NCBI RefSeq assembly: GCF_022811925.1
Contig: NZ_CP065511.1
Location: 3,465,501-3,529,500, forward strand
Reading direction: 5' to 3'
Source of the DNA: Cytobacillus oceanisediminis
Lineage (GTDB): Bacteria; Bacillota; Bacilli; Bacillales; Cytobacillaceae
Length of the DNA stretch: 64,000 nt
A program made the position numbers and the translations under genes. The notes under the pieces are model-generated. The model was not told the DNA's origin and searched no databases. It saw only the letters and a program-made list of their open reading frames with translations. Every line of letters begins with the position of its first letter. Positions within the stretch are counted from its first letter, which is position 1. Shown here piece after piece: positions 43,698 to 50,950 of this stretch.

Positions 43698-44588
43698 TTA
43701 ATCTATTAAAGTGATTTTCCCAATCCTATCACACTCCAGTGCAAACCAGATGGTTTTCCCATCGCTGCTTGAAATCCCATGCGGTTCAGCATTTGGAGTT
43801 TCAATCGGATACTCCTTAATAATCCCATTGTCTGTAATTCTTCCAATCTTATTTGCTCCCCACTCTGTAAACCATAAATCGTTTCCTGCCCCTGCTGTGA
43901 TGGCATGCGGGCGGGCGTTCGCGGTTGGAATTTCAAATTCTGTGATTTCTCCAGATGTGCTGATACGTCCTATTTTATTGCCGATAATCTCCACAAACCA
44001 CAGTGCACCATCGTTTCCTTTCGTAATTCCAACCGGCCCGGAAGCTGGTGTAGGAACTTTAAACTCTGTCACTTCTCCATTTTCCGTAATTCTTCCGATG
44101 GCATTATTTTGGTTTTCTGTGAACCATAATGCATTATCGGATCCCAGCGTAATAAATGATGGGTAAGAACCTTGTGTGGGAAGGTCGTATTCATTGATTG
44201 AACCGTCTTCCTGAATGCGCCCAATACGATTTCCATTCATTTCGGTAAACCAGATATCTCCGTTCGGCCCTTCTGTAATCCCATAGGGTGCTGAATCTGG
44301 ATGGGGTAAGGGATATTCTTGAATAGTGCCTTCTTTCGTTATTCTCCCTATGTTGTTTGCTGCATTCTCGGTAAACCAGACCTCTCCTTTTGACGACACC
44401 ATTACACACATGACTTGTGCATTCGGTGTCGGCAGCGGGTACTCTGTCAGTTCCCCATCCAATCCAATGCAGCTTACCTTATTGGCTTTATGCTGTGTAA
44501 ACCAGACTTCCCCCTTGTCTGAAACAGCGATTCCGTATGGACCTGTATCTTTACTGGCAAGATTTATTTCCTGCAATTTAAATTCCAT
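43698..44588 (-). CDS. vgb: Virginiamycin B lyase (streptogramin B resistance)
   Basis: 296 aa seven-bladed propeller with repeated LWFTE(N)xxxNxIGRI blocks, very similar throughout to staphylococcal Vgb as I remember it. The catalytic His is at H270 (AEPHGI) and the Glu at E285 (ALEC); the substrate-facing H228 (RPHAI) is also present. Vgb opens the streptogramin B lactone ring by elimination rather than hydrolysis. ATG follows GGAGGGAAC. It sits alone between an operon and an intergenic repeat, with no plasmid or transposon genes beside it, so it looks like an intrinsic chromosomal gene. Confidence 0.92.
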   Translation of the reverse strand: MEFKLQEINLASKDTGPYGIAVSDKGEVWFTQHKANKVSCIGLDGELTEYPLPTPNAQVMCVMVSSKGEVWFTENAANNIGRITKEGTIQEYPLPHPDSAPYGITEGPNGDIWFTEMNGNRIGRIQEDGSINEYDLPTQGSYPSFITLGSDNALWFTENQNNAIGRITENGEVTEFKVPTPASGPVGITKGNDGALWFVEIIGNKIGRISTSGEITEFEIPTANARPHAITAGAGNDLWFTEWGANKIGRITDNGIIKEYPIETPNAEPHGISSSDGKTIWFALECDRIGKITLID

Positions 44589-44671
44589 ACTGTTCCCTCC
44601 AATTGCTATTATTTTTCAAGGCTGTTTTCGTAAAGTTTGTTGCTTTATAATAACTAAGTTTAATTTACTGA

Positions 44672-44794
44672 GTTGATTGGAGCGGAGGGCACTTGACTCC
44701 TGCGGGAGGAGAGGGAGCGGGAGACCCCGCAGGCGAAGCCGAGGAGGCTCCCGTTCCTCCCCGCGGAAAGCAAGTGTCCGCAGTGGAAATCAAC
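44672..44794. repeat. Bacillaceae GC-rich intergenic repeat with palindromic ends
   Basis: A 123-bp island of high GC in an AT-rich region. Outer arms GTTGATTGGAGCGG and the reverse complement of GCAGTGGAAATCAAC pair imperfectly. Inner arms include GGGCACTTG with CAAGTGTCC, and the core has CTCCTGCGGGAGGAG and GACCCCGCAGGCGAAGCCGAG. This is the widely dispersed Bacillaceae intergenic element (family knowledge); it often yields false short ORFs on both strands, as here. It probably folds into a long hairpin RNA. Confidence 0.85.
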
Positions 44795-44850
44795 GGACAA
44801 AATTCATATACAAAACAACAACCTTTTAGAAAACGGCCTTTTTCCCAAAC

Positions 44851-44887
44851 AAAAAGCCTCCTATCTCGTTTTTCCGAGACAGGAGGC
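44851..44887 (-). terminator. Orphan strong terminator hairpin
   Basis: GCCTCCTATCTCG (44856-44868) pairs with CGAGACAGGAGGC (44875-44887). On the minus strand it runs into GCTTTTTGTTTGG. No minus-strand gene precedes it before the symporter gene, so it ends an unannotated transcript or is a relic of a lost gene. Confidence 0.75.
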
Positions 44888-45273
44888 AATGCAGCACATA
44901 AATAGACTTAAATAGGCGTATCGATTCGTTCAGCCCTTTTCAAGTCAAAAAGCACACACATTAATCCTATCTCAGAAAAACAATCGATAAATAAAGCCCG
45001 TTCAAGAGAACTGACTCTGGAGCTAAAATATCGACTTTCTCTAAAGCTAAGATTATAGGATCATGTGCTTTTCTTCACCCTTTCGACTATTGGATAATTT
45101 CACTGTAAGATATTTACTGATTGAAGTCAAATGGTGCTTGGTCAAAGTCGGATATACTTAGCCTTAGAAAGGCGAATCAGACAGAATATAAAGAAATATT
45201 CCAGCAGCCTTCTTTTGAGGCACAATTTAATTATATAATAGAGTTTCGTAATATATAGAAAGGTTGAGACATC
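44888..45273. other. Intergenic region upstream of the symporter gene
   Basis: About 385 bp without a convincing open frame. It must hold the symporter promoter; the ATG follows AAAGGTTGAG. A small GCCTT-AGA-AAGGC hairpin is near 45164. Together with the orphan terminator at 44851-44887 the minus strand could encode a small RNA. Confidence 0.45.
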
Positions 45274-46530
45274 ATGAAAAAGGTTTTATCAAACTACAAA
45301 CTAACCATCTTCCTGCTCCTTTCCATCCTGATCGGAGGCATAGCCGGAGTGGTTTTTGGCCCGAAGACAGCGGTAGTGAAGCCGTTTGGGGATTTATTCA
45401 TAAATTTATTGTTTATGATCATTGTGCCGCTCGTCTTTTTTAGCATCGCTTCGAGCCTTGCGAATATGGGCGGAATGAAAAGGCTCGGGAAGATTATGGG
45501 CGGAATTTTTACAGTCTTTTTTATTACGGCTGTCATTTCCGCCATCCTGGGGTTCATCGGGATCTCGATTGTGGATCCGCTCAAGAATACAGATATCTCT
45601 GCCGTTAAAAGCATTATGACTGAGGCAGCAATCGACCCTGAGGCAGAAGAAGTCACGTTCCTCGGTCAGCTGGTCCAGGCGTTCACGGTGCCTGATTTCC
45701 AGATGCTGTTTTCGAAAAATAACATGCTGCAGCTGATTGTGTTCTCGATTTTATTCGGATTGGCAACTGCGATGTCTGGTGAAAAAGGCAAGCCGATTGC
45801 GAATCTTCTTTCTTCTGGTTCAGCTGTCATGATGAAGATCGTTGGATTTGTGATGTACTATGCGCCAATTGGTCTTGGCTGTTATTTCGCGACCATCATT
45901 GGTGAGCTTGGCCCGCAGATTCTTGGCGGATATGTACGTGTGTTTGTCCTTTATCTTGTATTAACACTAATTTACTTCTTTGGTTTCTTTACGCTGTATG
46001 CCTTTGCGGCTGGCGGTAAGGATGGGGTCAAGGTGTTCTGGAAAAATGCAATCACTCCTTCTGTCAGTGCGATTGCCACATGCTCCAGTGCAGCATGCAT
46101 TCCAATTAACCTTGCGGCTGTGAGAAAAATGGGTGTTCCGCAGGATATTGCTGAGACGATGATTCCGCTTGGGGCTAACACGCATAAAGATGGTTCTGTT
46201 CTTGGCGGAGTGTTTAAGATTGTTTTCCTGTTCAGCCTGTTTGGAAAAGACATGTCGAGCATGACAAGCATTCTGACCATTCTTGCTGTTTCATTCCTGG
46301 TTGGAGCTGTTATGGGGGCAATTCCTGGCGGCGGGATGATTGGGGAGATGCTCATCTTAAGTGTGTTCGGTTTCCCTCCTGAAGTGCTGCCGATCATCGC
46401 AGTCATCTCTACGATCATTGATGCACCGGCAACTCTTTTGAATTCAGCTGGCAACACGGTTTCGGCCATGATGGTCAGCCGAATTGTTGAGGGGAAGAAT
46501 TGGCTGAAGGAATCTATGTCATTGAAATAA
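45274..46530 (+). CDS. Dicarboxylate/amino acid:cation symporter (DAACS family)
   Basis: 418 aa with eight helices and two re-entrant hairpins. The serine-rich HP1 motif reads TCSSAACIPI and the transmembrane-7 motif LGANTHKDGSVLGGV replaces the classic NMDGT, so this is a divergent member. It imports glutamate, aspartate, C4-dicarboxylates or serine/threonine-type substrates with Na+ or H+. Single gene with its own terminator. Confidence 0.9.
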   Translation: MKKVLSNYKLTIFLLLSILIGGIAGVVFGPKTAVVKPFGDLFINLLFMIIVPLVFFSIASSLANMGGMKRLGKIMGGIFTVFFITAVISAILGFIGISIVDPLKNTDISAVKSIMTEAAIDPEAEEVTFLGQLVQAFTVPDFQMLFSKNNMLQLIVFSILFGLATAMSGEKGKPIANLLSSGSAVMMKIVGFVMYYAPIGLGCYFATIIGELGPQILGGYVRVFVLYLVLTLIYFFGFFTLYAFAAGGKDGVKVFWKNAITPSVSAIATCSSAACIPINLAAVRKMGVPQDIAETMIPLGANTHKDGSVLGGVFKIVFLFSLFGKDMSSMTSILTILAVSFLVGAVMGAIPGGGMIGEMLILSVFGFPPEVLPIIAVISTIIDAPATLLNSAGNTVSAMMVSRIVEGKNWLKESMSLK

Positions 46531-46550
46531 TGCTGCTTCAGAAATCAAAT

Positions 46551-46593
46551 AAGCGAGGCTGGAATCGGTACTCCCATTCCAACCTCGCTTTTT
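46551..46593 (+). terminator. Terminator of the symporter gene
   Basis: AAGCGAGG(CTGGAAT) at 46551-46565 pairs with (ATTCCAA)CCTCGCTT ending at 46590, followed by TTT. Also usable from the minus side. Confidence 0.88.
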
Positions 46594-46599
46594 AACCTA

Positions 46600-47061
46600 T
46601 CATTCAATAAAATACATCTTTCCGTTGATTTCAAGTGATACAGATGATTGTTTCATTTCTTCCTTTAAAGCCCTGGCATAGTCCACTACCTGCTTAATCT
46701 TTTTCTTGTCAAGATCCTCTGCAAAGCTGTACACAATGGTCACTTTTTCCTTTACAAGCTGCTCATCCTCAGATAGCCATGCTCCTGTTCCATCAACAGC
46801 TGTTGCCCCTCCAAACATTCCAGAGAATTTTTCTAGAGTTTTGTTCACATAGGGAGTATTATCAATTGGCTGATCAACATCATAGGTGGATGGTACATAA
46901 ATTTTTACCACGTCTTCAAGATAATATTGCCCTTTTAAGGCCGAAGAGTACTTACCGCTCTCTGCTTCCGGCTGACCTGCAGCATAAACAGCACTTCCCA
47001 AAAAGCAAATGAAAAGGATTAGGGGGATCATCCAATAGGCAAATCTTTTCCTTTGCAACAC
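46600..47061 (-). CDS. Secreted DUF3574-like protein
   Basis: About 153 aa: signal peptide (cleavage near AVYAAGQ), then a compact domain with FGGATAVDGTGAWLSEDEQLVKEKV, reminiscent of DUF3574/hot-spot ferredoxin-like exported proteins. The start is taken as GTG 47061, 5 nt after GGAG; GTG 47067 and TTG 47058 are alternatives. Function unknown. Confidence 0.65.
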   Translation of the reverse strand: MLQRKRFAYWMIPLILFICFLGSAVYAAGQPEAESGKYSSALKGQYYLEDVVKIYVPSTYDVDQPIDNTPYVNKTLEKFSGMFGGATAVDGTGAWLSEDEQLVKEKVTIVYSFAEDLDKKKIKQVVDYARALKEEMKQSSVSLEINGKMYFIE

Positions 47062-47228
47062 AGCCACTCCTTTGTTTGTAAGTTCGCTGACGAAACACCG
47101 GTGCCTTCCTCTAAATGATTATAGCTTCTGGTTTTGAACAAATCATGGTATATTTTTACTTAATTTCAATAATTTTGATGTCCTTAAGTGTATCCTTTTA
47201 ACTAAATCACTCCGGCCGCTATAAAAGA

Positions 47229-47265
47229 AAAAAGGAATAACGCGATTTATACACGCCATTCCCTT
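47229..47265. terminator. Bidirectional terminator after the GIY-YIG gene
   Basis: AAAAGGAAT and ATTCCCTTTT flank an inner GCG/CGC pair; T-runs occur on both strands. It lies directly after the stop of the gene at 47270. Confidence 0.75.
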
Positions 47266-47269
47266 TTTG

Positions 47270-47629
47270 TCAGCCCTTTAGTTTTTTGTTATATCCTTTG
47301 TCACCATACGGCTGCAGCTCCTCCAGCCACTTTTCTTCCAGCTTTTCCAGGGCTTCCTTCTCGTTGAAATACGGATCATTTTTCTTTTTCAGCTTCTCCA
47401 GAATGGCGATTTCAAAAGCCTCTTTCCCATACTGATTCCACTCGTCCTGCAGCTCCCGATTAGGCATATAGCCGTTTGTTTCAAGTGAAAATTTTACTCC
47501 ATTCAAGCTTTTTAAATTATTCGTGCTGCCAATGAAGATTTTATTGTTCACTTTATTCTTTATTTGATAAACCCCTGCTTCAATGGGCGTTTCTTTAAAC
47601 TGCTGTTTTAATTCTCTTTTCCGTTCCAT
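47270..47629 (-). CDS. GIY-YIG nuclease family protein
   Basis: 119 aa. Single GIY-YIG domain with GVYQIKN and KIFIGSTNN (degenerate GIY and YIG cores), conserved Arg/Glu region near the middle, and YNKKLKG at the end. It resembles stand-alone LuxR-linked GIY-YIG proteins of Bacilli. It lies 17 nt after the DUF2087 regulator, and the two genes probably form an operon. Whether it cleaves DNA is unproven; the catalytic Tyr of YIG is Phe here. Confidence 0.82.
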   Translation of the reverse strand: MERKRELKQQFKETPIEAGVYQIKNKVNNKIFIGSTNNLKSLNGVKFSLETNGYMPNRELQDEWNQYGKEAFEIAILEKLKKKNDPYFNEKEALEKLEEKWLEELQPYGDKGYNKKLKG

Positions 47630-47646
47630 GATAATCCCCCGTTTTT

Positions 47647-48402
47647 CTATTTTTTAAGCCAATACTCGCTGCCATCCAGCTTTCGGTCCAAAAATCCATA
47701 GTCGATCAAGTATCTCCTGATCAGAGCATAATCCTCATAAAAGTCCTTCAATGCCTGATTTAACTCTTTCTCGCCATATGTGTGCTTAGGCTGAAGCTGC
47801 CTGGCAATCTCCCGCAGCACAATCATCCTTTGCTTCTCCTTTGGCGGAAACTTTACGAGAGGTTTATCAGTGCCTTCAGGGAAGTATTTTTTGAGAATCT
47901 TATCCTGTTCTTCCTGTGTAATGTTGTAGCGGTCATCCACCATTGTCGCTGTTTTATGGACAGGCAGGAACGCTGGTGCATACTCATCCTTTTCCTTCAG
48001 CAATTCCATGATCGCCAGGAAAGTCTTAGCCTGCCGTTCTTTTTCTTTTAAGGCAAAGCGGTGATGGCGAATGGTCGAGGTGCTCCCCATGTCCAGTTCT
48101 TTCTGAATGTCCTTATCGCTTTTTCCCTGATAAAAAAGCTGCAGAAGACTCTTTTGATGATCAGTAAGCCCTGTAAGCTTCTTATCCATGAACAGCAAAT
48201 AATCAAACACCGAGTTATGAGTCGTTTCGATATGAATGCGCAAATACCGTTCCGCTTCGTAAAATCGATCTTTATACGGATAGACAATTCCTTTTTCCGT
48301 CTTTTCCCCGCATAGCAGGCATGTAAATGAATCCTTTTCTTCAATATATCCCTGTTTTAGCTCCTCCAAAGAAGCCTCCCAGAATAAATTTGATAATTCC
48401 AT
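47647..48402 (-). CDS. DUF2087 domain transcriptional regulator with zinc-finger-like N-terminus
   Basis: 251 aa from ATG 48402 (GTG 48414 possible; AGGAT lies just upstream). The N-terminal CLLCGEK with a downstream H-x3-H suggests a zinc site. The centre has a LuxR/sigma-like helix-turn-helix (LTDHQKSLLQLFYQGKSDKDIQKEL), and the C-terminus is DUF2087 (KYFPEGT ... FPPKEKQRMIVL). The family is common in Bacilli and assumed regulatory. Operon with the GIY-YIG gene. Confidence 0.82.
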   Translation of the reverse strand: MELSNLFWEASLEELKQGYIEEKDSFTCLLCGEKTEKGIVYPYKDRFYEAERYLRIHIETTHNSVFDYLLFMDKKLTGLTDHQKSLLQLFYQGKSDKDIQKELDMGSTSTIRHHRFALKEKERQAKTFLAIMELLKEKDEYAPAFLPVHKTATMVDDRYNITQEEQDKILKKYFPEGTDKPLVKFPPKEKQRMIVLREIARQLQPKHTYGEKELNQALKDFYEDYALIRRYLIDYGFLDRKLDGSEYWLKK

Positions 48403-48596
48403 TAGCCAAAACACATCCTAATCAGTTTGAAAATAAACAAACTATCACTTTGTTTGCCCTATGTTAAACATATTAAAATAAAGTTTAATTTTAGTCAACC
48501 ACAAAACAAACATACCAATAATATGTTTATTTATTTCCAAACGAAAATCAAAAAGGTTTGTGCATACAGTGATAACATACACAGACAAATAAATAA

Positions 48597-48618
48597 AGAC
48601 CTCCGGTTAAGAAGGTCT
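48597..48618 (-). terminator. Weak hairpin after the 50-aa protein gene
   Basis: AGACCT (48597-48602) pairs with AGGTCT (48613-48618); the minus strand then reads TTATTTATTT. It is in the right place to end the gene at 48659. Confidence 0.5.
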
Positions 48619-48658
48619 AGAATCTCCCTTTACGAATATGCTCATTGCCCCAGGGATT

Positions 48659-48811
48659 TTAACTTCCTCTTTTTTCAAAGTCCCTGTAATGTATGATCTC
48701 AGAAAGAATCTTACATCCATTTGCTTTCTCAAACTCCGTTCTGGCTTCATCCTTATTGTCATACTCAAACATTTTGACTTTGTCATGTAAAAAAAGTGTT
48801 AGAATCCACAA
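48659..48811 (-). CDS. Small conserved-type protein, 50 aa (TTG start)
   Basis: The minus-strand frame from TTG 48811 begins 8 nt after GGGAGG (48820-48825) and encodes MWILTLFLHDKVKMFEYDN with a charged helix (KDEARTEFEKANG) and CKILSEIIHYRDF to the stop. The composition is coding-like and the WIL...MFEYD...A...F...GCKILSE pattern recalls a short protein family I have seen in Bacilli, though I cannot name it. No membrane segment. A hairpin follows. Function unknown. Confidence 0.75.
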   Translation of the reverse strand: MWILTLFLHDKVKMFEYDNKDEARTEFEKANGCKILSEIIHYRDFEKRGS

Positions 48812-48915
48812 ATCTTATACCTCCCTGGTTATAAAGATGCTTGAAGAATGAGCACAATCCGCAGAACCCCCTATAGTTTAAAGGTATGAAGTTTATGAGA
48901 GTAAGATGATTGTGT

Positions 48916-49011
48916 TCATTTTAAGAACAGATTAAAAGCAACCGTAATCAGCCAGCCGAGTGCAAAAGTAAGGGAAATATATGTACCGACATAAAGTAAA
49001 ACCTCCGCCAT
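48916..49011 (-). CDS. Small single-pass membrane protein, 31 aa
   Basis: The ATG at 49011 follows GGGGGAGG by 4-5 nt, one of the strongest ribosome sites in the window. The product starts MAEVLLYVGTYISLTFALGW and continues with LITVAFNLFLK, a single hydrophobic helix with a basic C-terminus. Too short for standard gene calls. The strong site and clean stop argue for a real membrane micropeptide; role unknown. Confidence 0.68.
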   Translation of the reverse strand: MAEVLLYVGTYISLTFALGWLITVAFNLFLK

Positions 49012-49321
49012 GATTCCTCCCCCAATGATTTTGACTTGGATTTTTCTTTATAAGTGGGTATATTCTCGCTGCTAAGGATTGTCAAATCGTATTAAAACTA
49101 AAAGTACTTAGCCGTTTTCATCTCCCTTCCTTTTAAAATAATGTCATTATATCAAGTGGTTTTTAAAAATATGTCGAACAATTGGATCTTCAACGATTTG
49201 TAAATAGAGTGTTAACTTCCTTTAATAAATCTAATTTTTGTATTATAACTGATAAATAGTTGTCTATTTTTTCCGCTGCCAATTTGCGCTGATGCGGATT
49301 AATTGATTAACTAAACAGAAA

Positions 49322-49347
49322 AAAAGCCTATTTCCACATAGGCTTTT
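49322..49347. terminator. Bidirectional terminator after the CBO0543-like gene
   Basis: AAAAGCCTAT (49322-49331) and ATAGGCTTTT (49338-49347) form a perfect 10-bp stem with a 6-nt loop. Between it and the 31-aa gene (49012-49321) I see no feature. Confidence 0.85.
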
Positions 49348-49357
49348 AAAAATTTGA

Positions 49358-49804
49358 TCATTGTTTCTTTCCATTCATCCATCCGTGAAACGCAGAGATC
49401 AATCCGATAAATAAGCTGTATCCCAAAAAGGTATAAAGGTGGTGCCAGTCTTCTGCATGAACAAACAGGCCCATGGCCTCTGCCATTTTTTCCAGGGCTG
49501 CCATTGCTAAACTGATGGACAAAACAAAAATTCCTTTTAACCAGCCCTTCAGACTTTGCATGATTTTTAATAAAGGAATCATGAAGATAGGAAGGATTGC
49601 CAGGGTGAACAGAATATTGATTGAAAATATGGCTGAGAATGGCCGGATCGGGAAGTAGTATATCCCCTTCCCGATGAAATACAGATCTAAGTATGTGCCT
49701 AACAACGATGCCAATAGCATGGCCGGCATATAGGTTCTAATTCCAGACGGCTTTTTTGGCAAGGGCTGCGAGCTCGAGCCTTTCAAGTGTTTTACAGTAT
49801 GCAT
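49358..49804 (-). CDS. CBO0543-like membrane protein
   Basis: 148 aa from ATG 49804, 7 nt after GGGGAG; starts at 49819 and 49729 are possible. Four predicted helices with the family-typical TYLDLYF near the first and ALEKMAEAMGLFVHAEDWHH in the third loop. The 5' part overlaps the DUF2515 gene by about 68 nt in another frame, so the two are translationally linked. Function unknown. Confidence 0.7.
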   Translation of the reverse strand: MHTVKHLKGSSSQPLPKKPSGIRTYMPAMLLASLLGTYLDLYFIGKGIYYFPIRPFSAIFSINILFTLAILPIFMIPLLKIMQSLKGWLKGIFVLSISLAMAALEKMAEAMGLFVHAEDWHHLYTFLGYSLFIGLISAFHGWMNGKKQ

Positions 49805-50864
49805 GCTGGATCTCCCCATTGATCATATCGTCTAACTCCAGAAAATACTCCAATACATGAAAATCTCTAAACCAATCACCTAATTCTGTTTCAGGCTGGC
49901 TCACATTTTTCCAGGCAGTTTCAAGGCTTGGGCTATAAATCCGTCTTCCACCCGGCCGCAGCTTGCACGATTTTAATTGAAACTGATATTGCTCGCCCGG
50001 CAGCCCTTCATGGACATCATTGAAAATATGCGGCCAATAATCCTTCCTTGAACCAGTATGGGGGTTAGCATATGCCCATTGTTCCGTTAGGGCGAGCACC
50101 TCTTTGTCCTTAAACAGGACTTCATACAGTTTTTTCCCTAATAGGATCCGTTCATGAAGCGATTCAAAATGATTCAATGTCTGGCCCTTCATATGGGTAA
50201 CGCCATTCTTTTCATAAGGAAAAAGGATGTGATTCAAGGACAACAGCTCCTGCAGCTTAAATTCAAGCTTTTGAAAAACCTCTTGTTTATATAGCTGATT
50301 TTGAATCACTCTTTTTTCTAAATAGCTTTGTTCATTTATGATAAGGGCAATGGTGAGAATGTAAGGATCAGGCTTTCTCCAAAAACAGCTCCAGACCGTT
50401 TCCATGAAGATGGAAATATTAAGGAACGGAAACAGGAAAAATAATGGCTTATTTCTTTTCAGGCTTTCCCGATAAATCAGGAATTGCGGATAGGCATCCT
50501 GAAAAATGAGCCAATTCCCTCTTTCCAGAAAGGAAAAGAAAGAATGTTTTTCGCGATCCGGTACTAATCGGGACAGAATCTCCCCTTTTAAATCGGTCAT
50601 ATTCCAGCCGCCATTTCGTGAAACCATATGTCCTAAAAACGCCCAATGGATTTCCGGATGCTTCCGATAGAAATCAAGATAGGCTTTTGTTCTGGTGACA
50701 TTATTTAGATTCCAGCGCTTTGTCTCCCGTTTAATTTGGCTGAGTATCCCCTTCTCCTCATCCGAAAGACTTTTCGGTTTTTGAATTCCTGTCCTTTTCT
50801 TTAATTCTTCCTTTAACCAGCCCATTGGGGATTTCCCTTGTTTCTTTTGAAAAAAGATGAGCAT
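49737..50864 (-). CDS. DUF2515 family protein
   Basis: 375 aa from ATG 50864, right after GGAGGAGGGG; an upstream ATG at 50894 lacks a site. The soluble helical protein carries NNVTRTKAYLDFYRKHPEIHWAFLGHMVSRNGGWNMTDL (quoted in part: the segment around residues 70-110), the DUF2515/YppC core. Function is not established. It is divergent from squalene-hopene cyclase, sharing an 86-bp promoter region. Confidence 0.8.
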   Translation of the reverse strand: MLIFFQKKQGKSPMGWLKEELKKRTGIQKPKSLSDEEKGILSQIKRETKRWNLNNVTRTKAYLDFYRKHPEIHWAFLGHMVSRNGGWNMTDLKGEILSRLVPDREKHSFFSFLERGNWLIFQDAYPQFLIYRESLKRNKPLFFLFPFLNISIFMETVWSCFWRKPDPYILTIALIINEQSYLEKRVIQNQLYKQEVFQKLEFKLQELLSLNHILFPYEKNGVTHMKGQTLNHFESLHERILLGKKLYEVLFKDKEVLALTEQWAYANPHTGSRKDYWPHIFNDVHEGLPGEQYQFQLKSCKLRPGGRRIYSPSLETAWKNVSQPETELGDWFRDFHVLEYFLELDDMINGEIQHAYCKTLERLELAALAKKAVWN

Positions 50865-50950
50865 CCCCTCCTCCATGAATTCTCTTTCAGCCATATGAAT
50901 ATGTATCTGTATCTAAAGGAAACATTTTACTTGAGAGGAATGTGCATGAA

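Noticed and set aside
44665..44905. Short frames on both strands over the GC-rich repeat
   Set aside because: They are low-complexity Pro/Gly/Ala translations of a known type of intergenic repeat.
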